Source: Leifsonia sp. C5G2 (lineage in GTDB: Bacteria > Actinomycetota > Actinomycetes > Actinomycetales > Microbacteriaceae). From it: a DNA stretch of 64,000 nucleotides. Below, one piece after another: positions 47,063 to 55,316 of the stretch; within the stretch, counting starts at the first letter, position 1; the number at the start of each line of letters is the position of its first letter. A model generated the notes under the pieces. The model had not been told where the DNA came from. It did not search any database and saw only the letters and a program-made list of their open reading frames with translations. A program made the translations under genes and the position numbers. Where the stretch lies: the NCBI RefSeq assembly GCF_013359685.1, contig NZ_JABFMV010000003.1, positions 1-64,000 of the forward strand, given 5' to 3'.

Positions 47063-47113
47063 TCGTCACGAATGGGCGCCATTCGTGACGAACAGCGCCC
47101 ATTCGTGACGAAT
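47063..47113. repeat. Three TTCGTNACGAA palindromes at 20-bp spacing
   Basis: TTCGTCACGAA at 47063, TTCGTGACGAA at 47083 and 47103. Each is an 11-bp palindrome; start-to-start distance is exactly 20 bp, about two helical turns. Flanks GGGCGC / GCGCC(C) are also partly repeated. Lies upstream of the DUF4190 promoter and just after the NCS2 stop. Confidence 0.85.
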
Positions 47114-47124
47114 CGCCGGGCGGG

Positions 47125-48573
47125 TCAGACCTGACCGAGCAGGCCCTCGATCGGGCCGCGCGCGAAGTAGATCAGGAAGCCGGCCGCCACGATCCACAGC
47201 AGCGGGCTGATCTGGCGCGCCTTCCCGGCGAGAGAGCGGATGAGCACCCAGCTGATGAAGCCGACGCCGATGCCGTTCGCGATCGAATAGGTCAGCGGCA
47301 TGACGATGATCGTCAGGAACACCGGCAGCACCACCGAGAACTCGCTGAAGTCGATGTGCCGGATCTGAACCACCATGAGGGCACCGACGACGACCAGGGC
47401 CGCGGCCGCGACCTCCAGCGGGACCACCTGGGTCAGCGGCGTGAAGAACATGGCCAGCAGGAACAGCACGCCGGTGACGACGCTCGCGAACCCGGTCTTG
47501 GCGCCCTCGCCGATTCCCGAGGCGGACTCCACGAACACCGTGTTGGACGACGCCGAGACGCCGCCGCCGACGATCGCGCCGACACCCTCCACGATCAGCG
47601 ACGACTGCAGCCGCGGGAAGGTGCCGTCCTCATTCGCGAGTCCAGCGCTCCGGGCGAGGCCCGTCATCGAGCCCATGGCGTCGAAGAAGTTGGTGAAGAC
47701 GAGCGTGAAGATCAGCATGATCGCGGCCAGCGCGCCGATCCGGCCGAAGGCGCCGAACAGGTCGACCTGGCCGACGAGGCTGAGGTCCGGGAGCGACACG
47801 AGCGAGGTCGGCAACTGCGGGACGGTGAGGTTCCAGCCGGCCGGGTTCTTGCCCATGGACGGGCCGACGTGCCAGATCGCCTCGGCGATGATCGCCACGA
47901 CCGTCGCGGCGACGATGCCGATGAGGAGCGCGCCCTTGACCTTGCGCGCCATGAGCACGCCCATGATGACCAGCGCGATCAGGAACGTGATCGTCGGCAG
48001 CGTCGCGATGGAGCCCGCCTCGCCCAGCTGGACCGGCGGCGACGACAGCGTCGTGGTGCGGACGAAGCCGCTGTCGACGAAGCCGATGAACGCGATGAAG
48101 AGGCCGATGCCGACGGTGATCGCCGTCTTGAGGGGCGCGGGGACGGCGTTGAAGATGAGCTTGCGCAGCCCGGTCGCCGACAGCAGCACGATGATGATGC
48201 CGTTGATGACGACGAGTCCCATCGCCTCCTGCCAGGTCAGGATCTTGACCACGTTGACGGCGAGGAACGAGTTGATGCCGAGGCCCGCGGCGAAGGCGAA
48301 CGGCAGGCGCGCGATCAGGCCGAACAGCACCGTCATCACGCCGGCGCTGAGGGCGGTCACCGCGGCCACCTGCGTGGTGCCGAGCGTGTGGCCGACGACG
48401 TCCTTCGTCCCACCGAGGATGAGCGGGTTCAGGATGACGATGTACGCCATGGTGACGAAGGTCAGCACGCCACCGCGCACCTCGGTGCCCCAGGTGGTGC
48501 CGCGGGCACTGATCTCGAAGAAGCGGTCGAAGCGCCCCTTGGCCGTGGTGGGCGCGCTGGTCGAAGCGGAAAT
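47125..48573 (-). CDS. NCS2 (AzgA-like) purine permease with probable ATT start
   Basis: About 482-aa nucleobase:cation symporter of the adenine/guanine/hypoxanthine (AzgA-like) group, 13-14 membrane segments; conserved RGGVLTFVTMAYIVILNP, FFDAMGSMTGLARSAG and SGIGEGAKTG. The only ATG/GTG/TTG in frame at the 5' end is a GTG at 48480, which would remove the conserved GRFDRFFEISARGTTWGTE segment. The frame begins after a TGA upstream, and an ATT at 48571-48573 has GGGAG 6 nt before it and gives xSASTSAPTTAKGRFDRFFEI, so I place the start there. Confidence 0.8.
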   Translation of the reverse strand: MSASTSAPTTAKGRFDRFFEISARGTTWGTEVRGGVLTFVTMAYIVILNPLILGGTKDVVGHTLGTTQVAAVTALSAGVMTVLFGLIARLPFAFAAGLGINSFLAVNVVKILTWQEAMGLVVINGIIIVLLSATGLRKLIFNAVPAPLKTAITVGIGLFIAFIGFVDSGFVRTTTLSSPPVQLGEAGSIATLPTITFLIALVIMGVLMARKVKGALLIGIVAATVVAIIAEAIWHVGPSMGKNPAGWNLTVPQLPTSLVSLPDLSLVGQVDLFGAFGRIGALAAIMLIFTLVFTNFFDAMGSMTGLARSAGLANEDGTFPRLQSSLIVEGVGAIVGGGVSASSNTVFVESASGIGEGAKTGFASVVTGVLFLLAMFFTPLTQVVPLEVAAAALVVVGALMVVQIRHIDFSEFSVVLPVFLTIIVMPLTYSIANGIGVGFISWVLIRSLAGKARQISPLLWIVAAGFLIYFARGPIEGLLGQV

Positions 48574-48686
48574 GGTGAACTCCCGTAGGATCGGTGGGCG
48601 GTGCCCGGCGAGGATTCAGGTTCGTCGAGTATGCGCGAATGCGCAGCACCAAGCCTATTCCGACTCGAGAGCACTGAAGGACACGC
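48574..48686. promoter_or_regulatory. Divergent region between two NCS2 permeases
   Basis: 113 bp shared by both permease genes. Short AT-richer pieces (CATACT minus strand, CTATTC plus strand) are possible -10 boxes. No purine riboswitch fold recognised. Confidence 0.3.
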
Positions 48687-49964
48687 ATGGCACTGCCCTG
48701 GACGCTGCACGGCGACGGCAAGAAGGTCGGAGCGCACGAGATCGTGCTGCCCGGCGAGCGGCTCACCTGGCCCCGGACGATCGGGCTCGGCGCCCAGCAC
48801 GTCGTCGCGATGTTCGGCGCGACGTTCCTGGTGCCGCTGCTGACCGGCTTCCCGCCGGCGACGACGCTACTGTTCTCCGGCGTCGGGACGCTGCTGTTCC
48901 TCGTCGTGACCGGCAACCGGCTGCCCAGCTACCTCGGTTCATCGTTCGCGTTCATCGTCCCGATCGTCGCCGCCACGAAGGCGCACGGGATGCCGTCGGC
49001 GCTGTTCGGCATCCTGATCACGGGCATCCTGCTCGCCATCGTCGGGCTCATTGTGATCGGGACGGGCACCCGCTGGATCGACGGGCTCATGCCCCCGGTC
49101 GTGGCCGGCGCCATCGTCGCCCTGATCGGCTTCAACCTGGCACCCGCCGCCGGCGCGAACTTCGCCAAGGCGCCGGTGACCGCGCTCGTGACGCTCGCCG
49201 CCGTCATCCTCTGCACCGTCCTGTTCCGCGGGATGCTCGGCCGGCTCTCCATCTTCCTCGGCGTCGCGGTGGGCTACGTCTTCGCGGTCATCGTCGGGCA
49301 GGTCGACTTCAGCGGCGTCGAGAAGGCCGCGTGGATCGGGCTCCCGCAGTTCACCCTCCCGGCCAACCCGTTCACCTCCCCCGCCTCGACCTGGGGCATC
49401 CTGCCCGCCTTCCTCCCGGTCGTGCTCGTGCTCATCGCCGAGAACGTCGGCCACATCCGCGGGGTCGCCCAGCTCACCGACCCGTCGGTGAACCGTCTCA
49501 CCGGCCGCGCCCTGTTCGCGGACGGCCTGGCCACAACCATCGCCGGCTTCTTCGGCGGCTCCGGGACGACCACCTACGGCGAGAACATCGGCGTCATGGC
49601 CGCGACGCGCATCTACTCGACGGCCGCGTACTGGGTCGCCGGTATCGTCGCCATCCTGCTGGGCCTCTCCCCCAAGGTCGGCGCGGTCATCAACACGATC
49701 CCGGCCGGCGTGCTCGGCGGCGTCACCACGGCGCTGTACGGCCTCATCGGCATCATCGGCGTGAAGATCTGGCTGGACAACAAGGTCGACTTCTCCAAGC
49801 CGAAGAACCAGTTCACGGCGGCCACCGCGCTCATCATCGGCATCGGCGACTTCACGTTGAACCTCGGCCAGCTGACCTTCAACGGCATCGCGCTCGGCGC
49901 CATCGCCGCGATCGTCGTCTACCACGTCATGAACGCGATCGCCCGCGCCCGCGGCACCGACTGA
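48687..49964 (+). CDS. Uracil/xanthine permease (NCS2/SLC23 family)
   Basis: 425-aa uracil-xanthine permease-type transporter, about 12-14 membrane segments. Family features: GLGAQHVVAMFGATFLVPLL, VLIAENVGHI and the NCS2 signature GGSGTTTYGENIGVMAATR. GAAGGA ribosome site. Divergent from a second NCS2 permease; together they take up purines and pyrimidines. Confidence 0.9.
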   Translation: MALPWTLHGDGKKVGAHEIVLPGERLTWPRTIGLGAQHVVAMFGATFLVPLLTGFPPATTLLFSGVGTLLFLVVTGNRLPSYLGSSFAFIVPIVAATKAHGMPSALFGILITGILLAIVGLIVIGTGTRWIDGLMPPVVAGAIVALIGFNLAPAAGANFAKAPVTALVTLAAVILCTVLFRGMLGRLSIFLGVAVGYVFAVIVGQVDFSGVEKAAWIGLPQFTLPANPFTSPASTWGILPAFLPVVLVLIAENVGHIRGVAQLTDPSVNRLTGRALFADGLATTIAGFFGGSGTTTYGENIGVMAATRIYSTAAYWVAGIVAILLGLSPKVGAVINTIPAGVLGGVTTALYGLIGIIGVKIWLDNKVDFSKPKNQFTAATALIIGIGDFTLNLGQLTFNGIALGAIAAIVVYHVMNAIARARGTD

Positions 49965-49974
49965 CCCTCACGCT

Positions 49975-50029
49975 GAGGTGCTCGCAGATGCTCCAATTCC
50001 GCTGGAATCGCAGCATCTGCGAGCACCTC
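49975..50029. repeat. Palindromic intergenic repeat family 2, copy C
   Basis: 55 nt with 18-bp perfect arms GAGGTGCTCGCAGATGCT / complement, and an inner ATTCC-GCT-GGAAT stem. Sits between convergent genes, so it may also end transcription. Copy D is at 63766-63820. Confidence 0.8.
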
Positions 50030-50039
50030 GGAGAAGGGG

Positions 50040-50372
50040 CTACTGGTGGAAGTACGGGATGATCAGGTACAGGCCGTAGAGGACCGCCAGCGCGCACGCG
50101 GTGAAGCAGGCGTAGGCGCCGGTCAGCGCCAAGCGCTTGCGGCCGGCGGTCAGCGGGTTCTTGCGCTGGGCCTTCTCGGCCTTGCGCTGCAGCTTGGCCG
50201 CCTTCTCGGGCGTGAGCACGGTGATCGCGTCGGTGAACTCCACCGGCTCGACGAAGAGGGCCCGGCCCGCCACCGCGAGCAGGCGCGTGCCGAGCGCGTA
50301 GAACGCGACGACGACGCAGGAGCCGACGAGGGCCGCCACGAAGACGAGGACGAACGCTGCCCAGTCGATCAT
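50040..50372 (-). CDS. Small membrane protein coupled to PiT transporter
   Basis: 110 aa: two membrane segments at the N-terminus (1-40) and one at the C-terminus (88-107), with a charged EKAAKLQRKAEKAQRKN helix between. ATG overlaps the PiT stop by 4 nt (ATGA), so it is translationally coupled and likely a partner of the transporter. No known family. Confidence 0.75.
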   Translation of the reverse strand: MIDWAAFVLVFVAALVGSCVVVAFYALGTRLLAVAGRALFVEPVEFTDAITVLTPEKAAKLQRKAEKAQRKNPLTAGRKRLALTGAYACFTACALAVLYGLYLIIPYFHQ

Positions 50373-51580
50373 GCCGACCTCCTCGGCCGCTCGCGCTTGA
50401 GCGGCTTCACCTTCTCGATCTTGACGGCCTTGCCGGACTGCGCGACCTCGCTCTTTCCCTGCAGCGGCACCGGCTTGACCGCGTTCTCGCTGCTGACCCG
50501 GTTGCGGCGGGCGCGCCAGAAGATGTAGACGACGACGGCGGTGCCCACGATCGTGTCGATGATGACGCCGACCGGGCCGAGGTTCGCCAGCAGGCCCGCG
50601 GCCGCCCCGACGATCGCTGCCGACGGCAGGGTGAGCAGCCAGCCGATGCCGATGCGGCCCGCCGTCCCCCAGCGAACCGACGAGCCGCGGCGGCCGAGTC
50701 CCGAGCCGATCACGGAACCGGAGGCCACCTGCGTCGTGGAGAGCGCGAAGCCGAGGTGGCTGGACGCCAGGATCGTGGCCGCCGTGCTCGTCTCCGCCGC
50801 GAAGCCCTGCGCGGGCTTCACCTCGGTCAGGCCGCGGCCGAGCGTGCGGATGATGCGCCAGCCGCCCGAGTACGTTCCGAGGGCGATCGCGAGGGCGCAG
50901 GCGATCACGACCCAGATCTCCGGGCCGGAGCCGAGCGGCTGCAGGCCGGCCGAGATCAGCGTCAGGGTGATGACGCCCATGGTCTTCTGAGCGTCGTTGG
51001 TGCCGTGCGACAGCGCGACAAGCGACGACGAGAAGATCTGGCCGTAGCGGAAGCCGCCGCGGCCGTCGGGCCGGCCGTCGTACCGGCGCGTGATCCAGTA
51101 CGCGAGCTTCGTCGCGCTCCACGCGACCACCCCCGCGGTGAACGGCGCGATCAGCGCGGGCAGCACGACCTTGTCGAGCACGACCACGAAGTCGATGGAT
51201 TGGATGCCCGCCCCCACGATCGCGGCGCCGATCAGGCCGCCGAACAGCGCGTGGCTGGACGACGAGGGCAGGCCGAACAGCCAGGTCACCATGTTCCAGA
51301 CGATCGCGCCGACAAGGCCCGCGAAGATGAGCACCGGGGTGATCTGCACGCCGCCGTCGCCCTCCTTGATGATGCCGCCGGAGATGGTCTTGGCGACCTC
51401 GGTGGACAGGAACGCACCGATCAGGTTGAGCACGGCGGCGAGCGCCACCGCGACTTTCGGGCGCATCGCACCGGTCGCGATGGGGGTGGCCATCGCGTTG
51501 GCGGTGTCGTGGAAGCCGTTCGTGAAGTCGAAGAAGAGCGCCAGCAGGATGACCAGCACGACGATGAGGGTGAGGTCCAC
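50369..51580 (-). CDS. Inorganic phosphate transporter, PiT family
   Basis: 403-aa low-affinity phosphate (or metal-phosphate) symporter with about ten membrane segments. The two PiT repeats are visible: TNGFHDTANAMATPIATGA near the N-terminus and LSHGTNDAQKTMGVI in the middle. GTG start. Followed by a coupled small membrane protein. Confidence 0.92.
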   Translation of the reverse strand: MDLTLIVVLVILLALFFDFTNGFHDTANAMATPIATGAMRPKVAVALAAVLNLIGAFLSTEVAKTISGGIIKEGDGGVQITPVLIFAGLVGAIVWNMVTWLFGLPSSSSHALFGGLIGAAIVGAGIQSIDFVVVLDKVVLPALIAPFTAGVVAWSATKLAYWITRRYDGRPDGRGGFRYGQIFSSSLVALSHGTNDAQKTMGVITLTLISAGLQPLGSGPEIWVVIACALAIALGTYSGGWRIIRTLGRGLTEVKPAQGFAAETSTAATILASSHLGFALSTTQVASGSVIGSGLGRRGSSVRWGTAGRIGIGWLLTLPSAAIVGAAAGLLANLGPVGVIIDTIVGTAVVVYIFWRARRNRVSSENAVKPVPLQGKSEVAQSGKAVKIEKVKPLKRERPRRSA

Positions 51581-51709
51581 CGTTATCTTTCTCGTGTCGT
51601 CGGATGCGTCCCTCCCGACCTAAGACGTCATCGGGAGTTCATGCAAGGGACTGGCGCTGTTCAGACACCGTGACGATACTCACACGGCGCCTGCGTCGGG
51701 TCAAACTCG

Positions 51710-54298
51710 TCAGAGCCGCCCGACCGAGGTGACCCGCACCACGGCGACGCCCTCGCGCGCCGAGTCCTCCAGGAGCACGTCGGCGGCGATGCCCCAGTCG
51801 TTGTCGCCGGCGGGATCGGCGATGATCTGGCGCACCCGCCAGACGCCCTCCTCGCCGTCGGGCTTCTCGTCGACCAGGAGCATCGCGGCGGAGCGCGCGG
51901 AGGCGTCGGTGAGGATCTCGTCGTGCTCGGCGTAGTACCGCTCCAGCGCCTCGTCCCACTGCGCCTCGGTGAACGGCGGGGCCCCTCCGGCGAGCACTGC
52001 GGCCTCCGCCTCCAGGACGCCGAGGTCGTGCACCCGGTCGAGCGCGGCCAGCTGGACGCGGCGGAACAGTTCGTTCCGCACCAGCACGAAGAACGCGCGC
52101 CGGTTGGTGGTGACGTTGCGGGGGGCCGGCGGCGCGAGCTCGGTCGTCTCGGCGGCGTGGCGGGCGGCGTCGGGGTGGACGAGCTCCTCCCACTCGTCGA
52201 GCAGGCTGGAGTCGACCTGCCGCACCAGCTCGCCCAGCCACTCGACGATGTCGCGCAGCTCCTCGGTGCGGGCCTCGAGCGGCACCGTCTGGTTGAGCGC
52301 GCGGTACGCGTCGGACAGGTAGCGCAGCACGACGCCCTCCGACCGGGCGAGCTTGTAGAACGCGATGAACTCGCCGAAGGTCATGGCCCGCTCGTACAGG
52401 TCGCGCACGACCGACTTGGGGCGCAGCTCGAAGTCGGCGACCCACGGCTGGCTGGAGGCGTAGGTGGCGAACGCCTCGTGCAGCAGCACGTCGTGGGGCT
52501 TCGGATGCGTGACCTCTTCGAGCGCCTCCATCCGTTCCTCGTACTCGATGCCCTCGGCCTTCATCGCCGCGACGGCCTCGCCGCGGGCGTGGAACTGCTG
52601 CGCGGAGAGCACCGGCCGCGGGTCGTCGAGCGTCGCCTCGACGACCGACACGATGTCGAGCGCGTAGACGGGCGACTCCGCGTCGAACAGCTCGAACGCG
52701 GCGAGCGCGAACGGCGACAGCGGCTGGTTGAGGGCGAAGTTGGGCTGCAGGTCGACCGTGAGACGGATCTCCACCGAGCCGCCCGTGCGCACGGCCTCGA
52801 CGACACCGGCCGTCAGCAGCGACCGGTACAGCTCGATCGCGCGGCGGGCGAGCGCGAGTTGCCGCTTCCACGGCTCGTGGTTGTCGAACACCAGGTCGCG
52901 GACGTGGCCGTACACGTCGCCGCCGCGGCCGATCACGTTGATGAGCATGGCGCTGGTGATCTGCATCGACGAGGTGAGCGTCTCGGGCTCTGCCTCGATC
53001 AACTTGCGGAACGACGGCTCGCCCCAGGACACGAAGCCCTCCGGCGCCTTCTTGCGCACGATCTTGCGGCGCTTCTTCGGGTCGTCGCCGGCCTTCTCCA
53101 ACGCCTTCAGGTTCTCGGACTCGTGCTCCGGCGCCTGGGCGACCACGGTGCCCGCCGTGTCGTAGCCCGCGCGGCCGGCCCGGCCGGCGATCTGGTGGAA
53201 CTCGCGCGCGTTCAGTTGGCGCATCCGGGTGCCGTCGAACTTGGTGAGCGCGGTCAACAGCACCGTGCGGATCGGCACGTTGATGCCGACGCCGAGCGTG
53301 TCCGTGCCGCAGATGACGCGCAGCATCCCGCGCTGCGCCAGCTGCTCGACCAGGCGCCGGTACTTGGGCAGCATCCCGGCGTGGTGCACGCCGATGCCCT
53401 GCCGGAGCAGGCGGGAGAGCGTCTTGCCGAAGCTCGTCGTGAAACGGAACTCGCCGATCAGGTCGGCGATCGCCTCGCGCTGCTCCCTGCTGGCGATCTT
53501 GGCGCTGGAGAGTGACTGCGCCCGCTCCAGCGCCGCCAGCTGCGAGAAGTGGACGACGTAGATCGGCGACTGGCCGGTGTGCAGCAGGTCCTCGATCGTC
53601 TCGTGGACCGGGGTGACCTCGTAGTAATAGTGCAGCGGCACGGGCCGCTCGACGCCCGTGACCGTCGCGGTGGCGCGGCCGGTGCGGCGCTCCAGGTCGG
53701 CGGCGAGCGCCGTGACATCGCCGAGCGTGGCCGACATGAGCACGAACTGGGTGTGCGGGAGGGTGAGCAGCGGCACCTGCCACGCCCAGCCGCGGTCGGG
53801 GTCGGAGTAGAAGTGGAACTCGTCCATGACCACTTGCCCGACCGGCGTCTCATCGCCGTGGCGCAGGGCCAGGTTGGCGAGGATCTCGGCGGTCGCGCAG
53901 ACGATCGGCGCATCGGCGTTGACCGCGGAGTCGCCGGTGGTCATGCCGACGTTCTCCGGCCCGAAGATGTCGACGAGGGAGAAGAACTTCTCCGAGACCA
54001 GCGCCTTGATCGGGGCCGTGTAGTACGTGCGCTCCCCGCGGGCGAGCGCGGCGAAGTGCGCGCCCACGGCGACGAGCGACTTCCCGGTGCCGGTGGGTGT
54101 GCTCAGGATGAGGTTCGCACCGCCCACGACCTCGATGACCGACTCGTCCTGCGCCGGGTAGAGCTGGATGCCGCCCGCCTCGACCCACGCCACGAAGGTG
54201 TCGTAGACCGCGTCCTCGCTCACCGACCCCGGCCCGGACCACCCCGGGATGTCCTCGACGCGCAGGCGGCGGGCGGCGGGCGGGGCGGCGTCGGACAT
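51710..54298 (-). CDS. Ski2/Mtr4-like DEAD/DEAH-box RNA helicase
   Basis: 862-aa superfamily 2 helicase with a DUF3516-type C-terminus, as found across Actinobacteria. Motif I STPTGTGKS, motif II DEFH (variant DExH), motif III SATL, GTDTLGVGIN and motif VI QIAGRAGRAG. Such proteins unwind RNA, perhaps feeding PNPase. The ATG giving MSDAAPP was chosen; a start eight codons earlier is possible. Confidence 0.9.
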   Translation of the reverse strand: MSDAAPPAARRLRVEDIPGWSGPGSVSEDAVYDTFVAWVEAGGIQLYPAQDESVIEVVGGANLILSTPTGTGKSLVAVGAHFAALARGERTYYTAPIKALVSEKFFSLVDIFGPENVGMTTGDSAVNADAPIVCATAEILANLALRHGDETPVGQVVMDEFHFYSDPDRGWAWQVPLLTLPHTQFVLMSATLGDVTALAADLERRTGRATATVTGVERPVPLHYYYEVTPVHETIEDLLHTGQSPIYVVHFSQLAALERAQSLSSAKIASREQREAIADLIGEFRFTTSFGKTLSRLLRQGIGVHHAGMLPKYRRLVEQLAQRGMLRVICGTDTLGVGINVPIRTVLLTALTKFDGTRMRQLNAREFHQIAGRAGRAGYDTAGTVVAQAPEHESENLKALEKAGDDPKKRRKIVRKKAPEGFVSWGEPSFRKLIEAEPETLTSSMQITSAMLINVIGRGGDVYGHVRDLVFDNHEPWKRQLALARRAIELYRSLLTAGVVEAVRTGGSVEIRLTVDLQPNFALNQPLSPFALAAFELFDAESPVYALDIVSVVEATLDDPRPVLSAQQFHARGEAVAAMKAEGIEYEERMEALEEVTHPKPHDVLLHEAFATYASSQPWVADFELRPKSVVRDLYERAMTFGEFIAFYKLARSEGVVLRYLSDAYRALNQTVPLEARTEELRDIVEWLGELVRQVDSSLLDEWEELVHPDAARHAAETTELAPPAPRNVTTNRRAFFVLVRNELFRRVQLAALDRVHDLGVLEAEAAVLAGGAPPFTEAQWDEALERYYAEHDEILTDASARSAAMLLVDEKPDGEEGVWRVRQIIADPAGDNDWGIAADVLLEDSAREGVAVVRVTSVGRL

Positions 54299-54375
54299 GA
54301 TCCCCAAGCCTGTCACACCCATGCGCAGAGGGACGGTTCCGAAGGTCCGGAACCGCCCCTCGCGTTGCTCACTGC

Positions 54376-54600
54376 CTACGGCTGCTGCCGTCGGAATGCG
54401 GCATCATCGGCTTCTCGACGCTCGAGCCACCGAGCCACCATGGCGGCTGGAACGATCACGAACAGGGTGCAACAGTAGATCCCCAGCGGAGCCCAGTTGC
54501 TGGGGTCGATGATCCCTCCGTTGGGCAACCAGAGGGCGAGGGCGATCAGGATCGCTATCCAGAACACGGACACGAACCAAATCCACTGGCGAAACTTCAT
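54376..54600 (-). CDS. Hypothetical small membrane protein
   Basis: 74 aa with two hydrophobic helices (WIWFVSVFWIAILIALALWL and WAPLGIYCCTLFVIVPAAMV) and a charged tail. AAGGAAAGG ribosome site. Base composition is less GC-rich than neighbours. No family recognised. Confidence 0.65.
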   Translation of the reverse strand: MKFRQWIWFVSVFWIAILIALALWLPNGGIIDPSNWAPLGIYCCTLFVIVPAAMVARWLERREADDAAFRRQQP

Positions 54601-54702
54601 CGCAATGCCTTTCCTTCCGCCAACCTACGCGCAACCCGCTTTGACGAGCTGACCGAGGTAGGTGTAGCTGAACGCCCAGTTGCGGCAGCGGCTCAATCCG
54701 GT

Positions 54703-54909
54703 TCAAACCTGCTTGCGAGCCCGAAACCGCCGGTATCTCTGCCCGAGGAAGTAGACTCCGGGAGCTCCGAGCGCGGTTGCGAGAATCGCCCGCGGCGAAG
54801 CGTCGATCGTCACCAGGACTGCTGCCAAAGCAGCACCGACGAGGAGCGAAACGAAGAAGTCCTCGACGAGGGAGAAGAGCCCCGCCTTCGGCTGGTCACC
54901 ATTTGACAT
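54703..54909 (-). CDS. Hypothetical small membrane protein
   Basis: 68 aa: two hydrophobic segments (LVEDFFVSLLVGAALAAVLV and ILATALGAPGVYFLG) and a basic C-terminus RYRRFRARKQV. The start overlaps the end of a 50-aa frame by 14 nt; an ATG eight codons upstream is an alternative. Unknown function. Confidence 0.6.
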   Translation of the reverse strand: MSNGDQPKAGLFSLVEDFFVSLLVGAALAAVLVTIDASPRAILATALGAPGVYFLGQRYRRFRARKQV

Positions 54910-55048
54910 CGTAGATGAGCCCCGGTCCGACATGTGGAATGTTCAGCTGGATACAACGTCCCGCTCGGAGAGCGTTGGTTGCAGCGTTCTTGACGACGCA
55001 CACGCCGGCCAGCGTTGCCATCGACACGTTCACACGAGATCTCCGCAT
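54896..55048 (-). CDS. Possible 50-aa small protein
   Basis: Frame of 50 codons starting MRRSRVNVSMATLAG, with a strong GGAGG 6 nt before the ATG and a stop that overlaps the next membrane protein gene, which suggests coupling. Third-position GC is low for this genome, so it may be a young or transferred gene. Not a known family. Confidence 0.45.
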   Translation of the reverse strand: MRRSRVNVSMATLAGVCVVKNAATNALRAGRCIQLNIPHVGPGLIYDVKW

Positions 55049-55304
55049 CGAGAACCTCCACTTTCGTTCCTCATCGAACGAGCGGACAAACTGTCCTTCA
55101 CCCGACCCGTCAGGCCGGAAAGGTCGCAGTCCGCAACCGCACGGGCATCAACTGCCTGCACCCCGAACACTGCCGGAAACCCGCATCGCACCGTCGATTT
55201 AGGACAACACGACCCCGGACATGATCCCTCGGGTGTCACACCCCGACGACAAGGGCGGCCCGGCGCCGGACGGCGGGATCGAGCGCGCACACAGCCGGCG
55301 GCAA
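55049..55304. other. Intergenic region with lower GC
   Basis: No convincing gene. Contains TCGTTC-CTCATC-GAACGA (about 55063-55080), a perfect 6-bp inverted repeat upstream of the 50-aa frame and a candidate operator. It differs from the actinobacterial SOS box. Confidence 0.3.
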
Positions 55305-55310
55305 TAGGTT
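55305..55310 (+). promoter_or_regulatory. -10 box (TAGGTT) of the molybdoenzyme gene
   Basis: TAGGTT, 6 nt, ATG: leaderless geometry at the left border of the molybdenum cluster. Confidence 0.5.
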
Positions 55311-55316
55311 TGACCC

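Noticed and set aside
55030-55290. 86-codon minus-strand frame
   Set aside because: Arg/Cys-rich random-looking product, crosses the candidate operator, no ribosome site.
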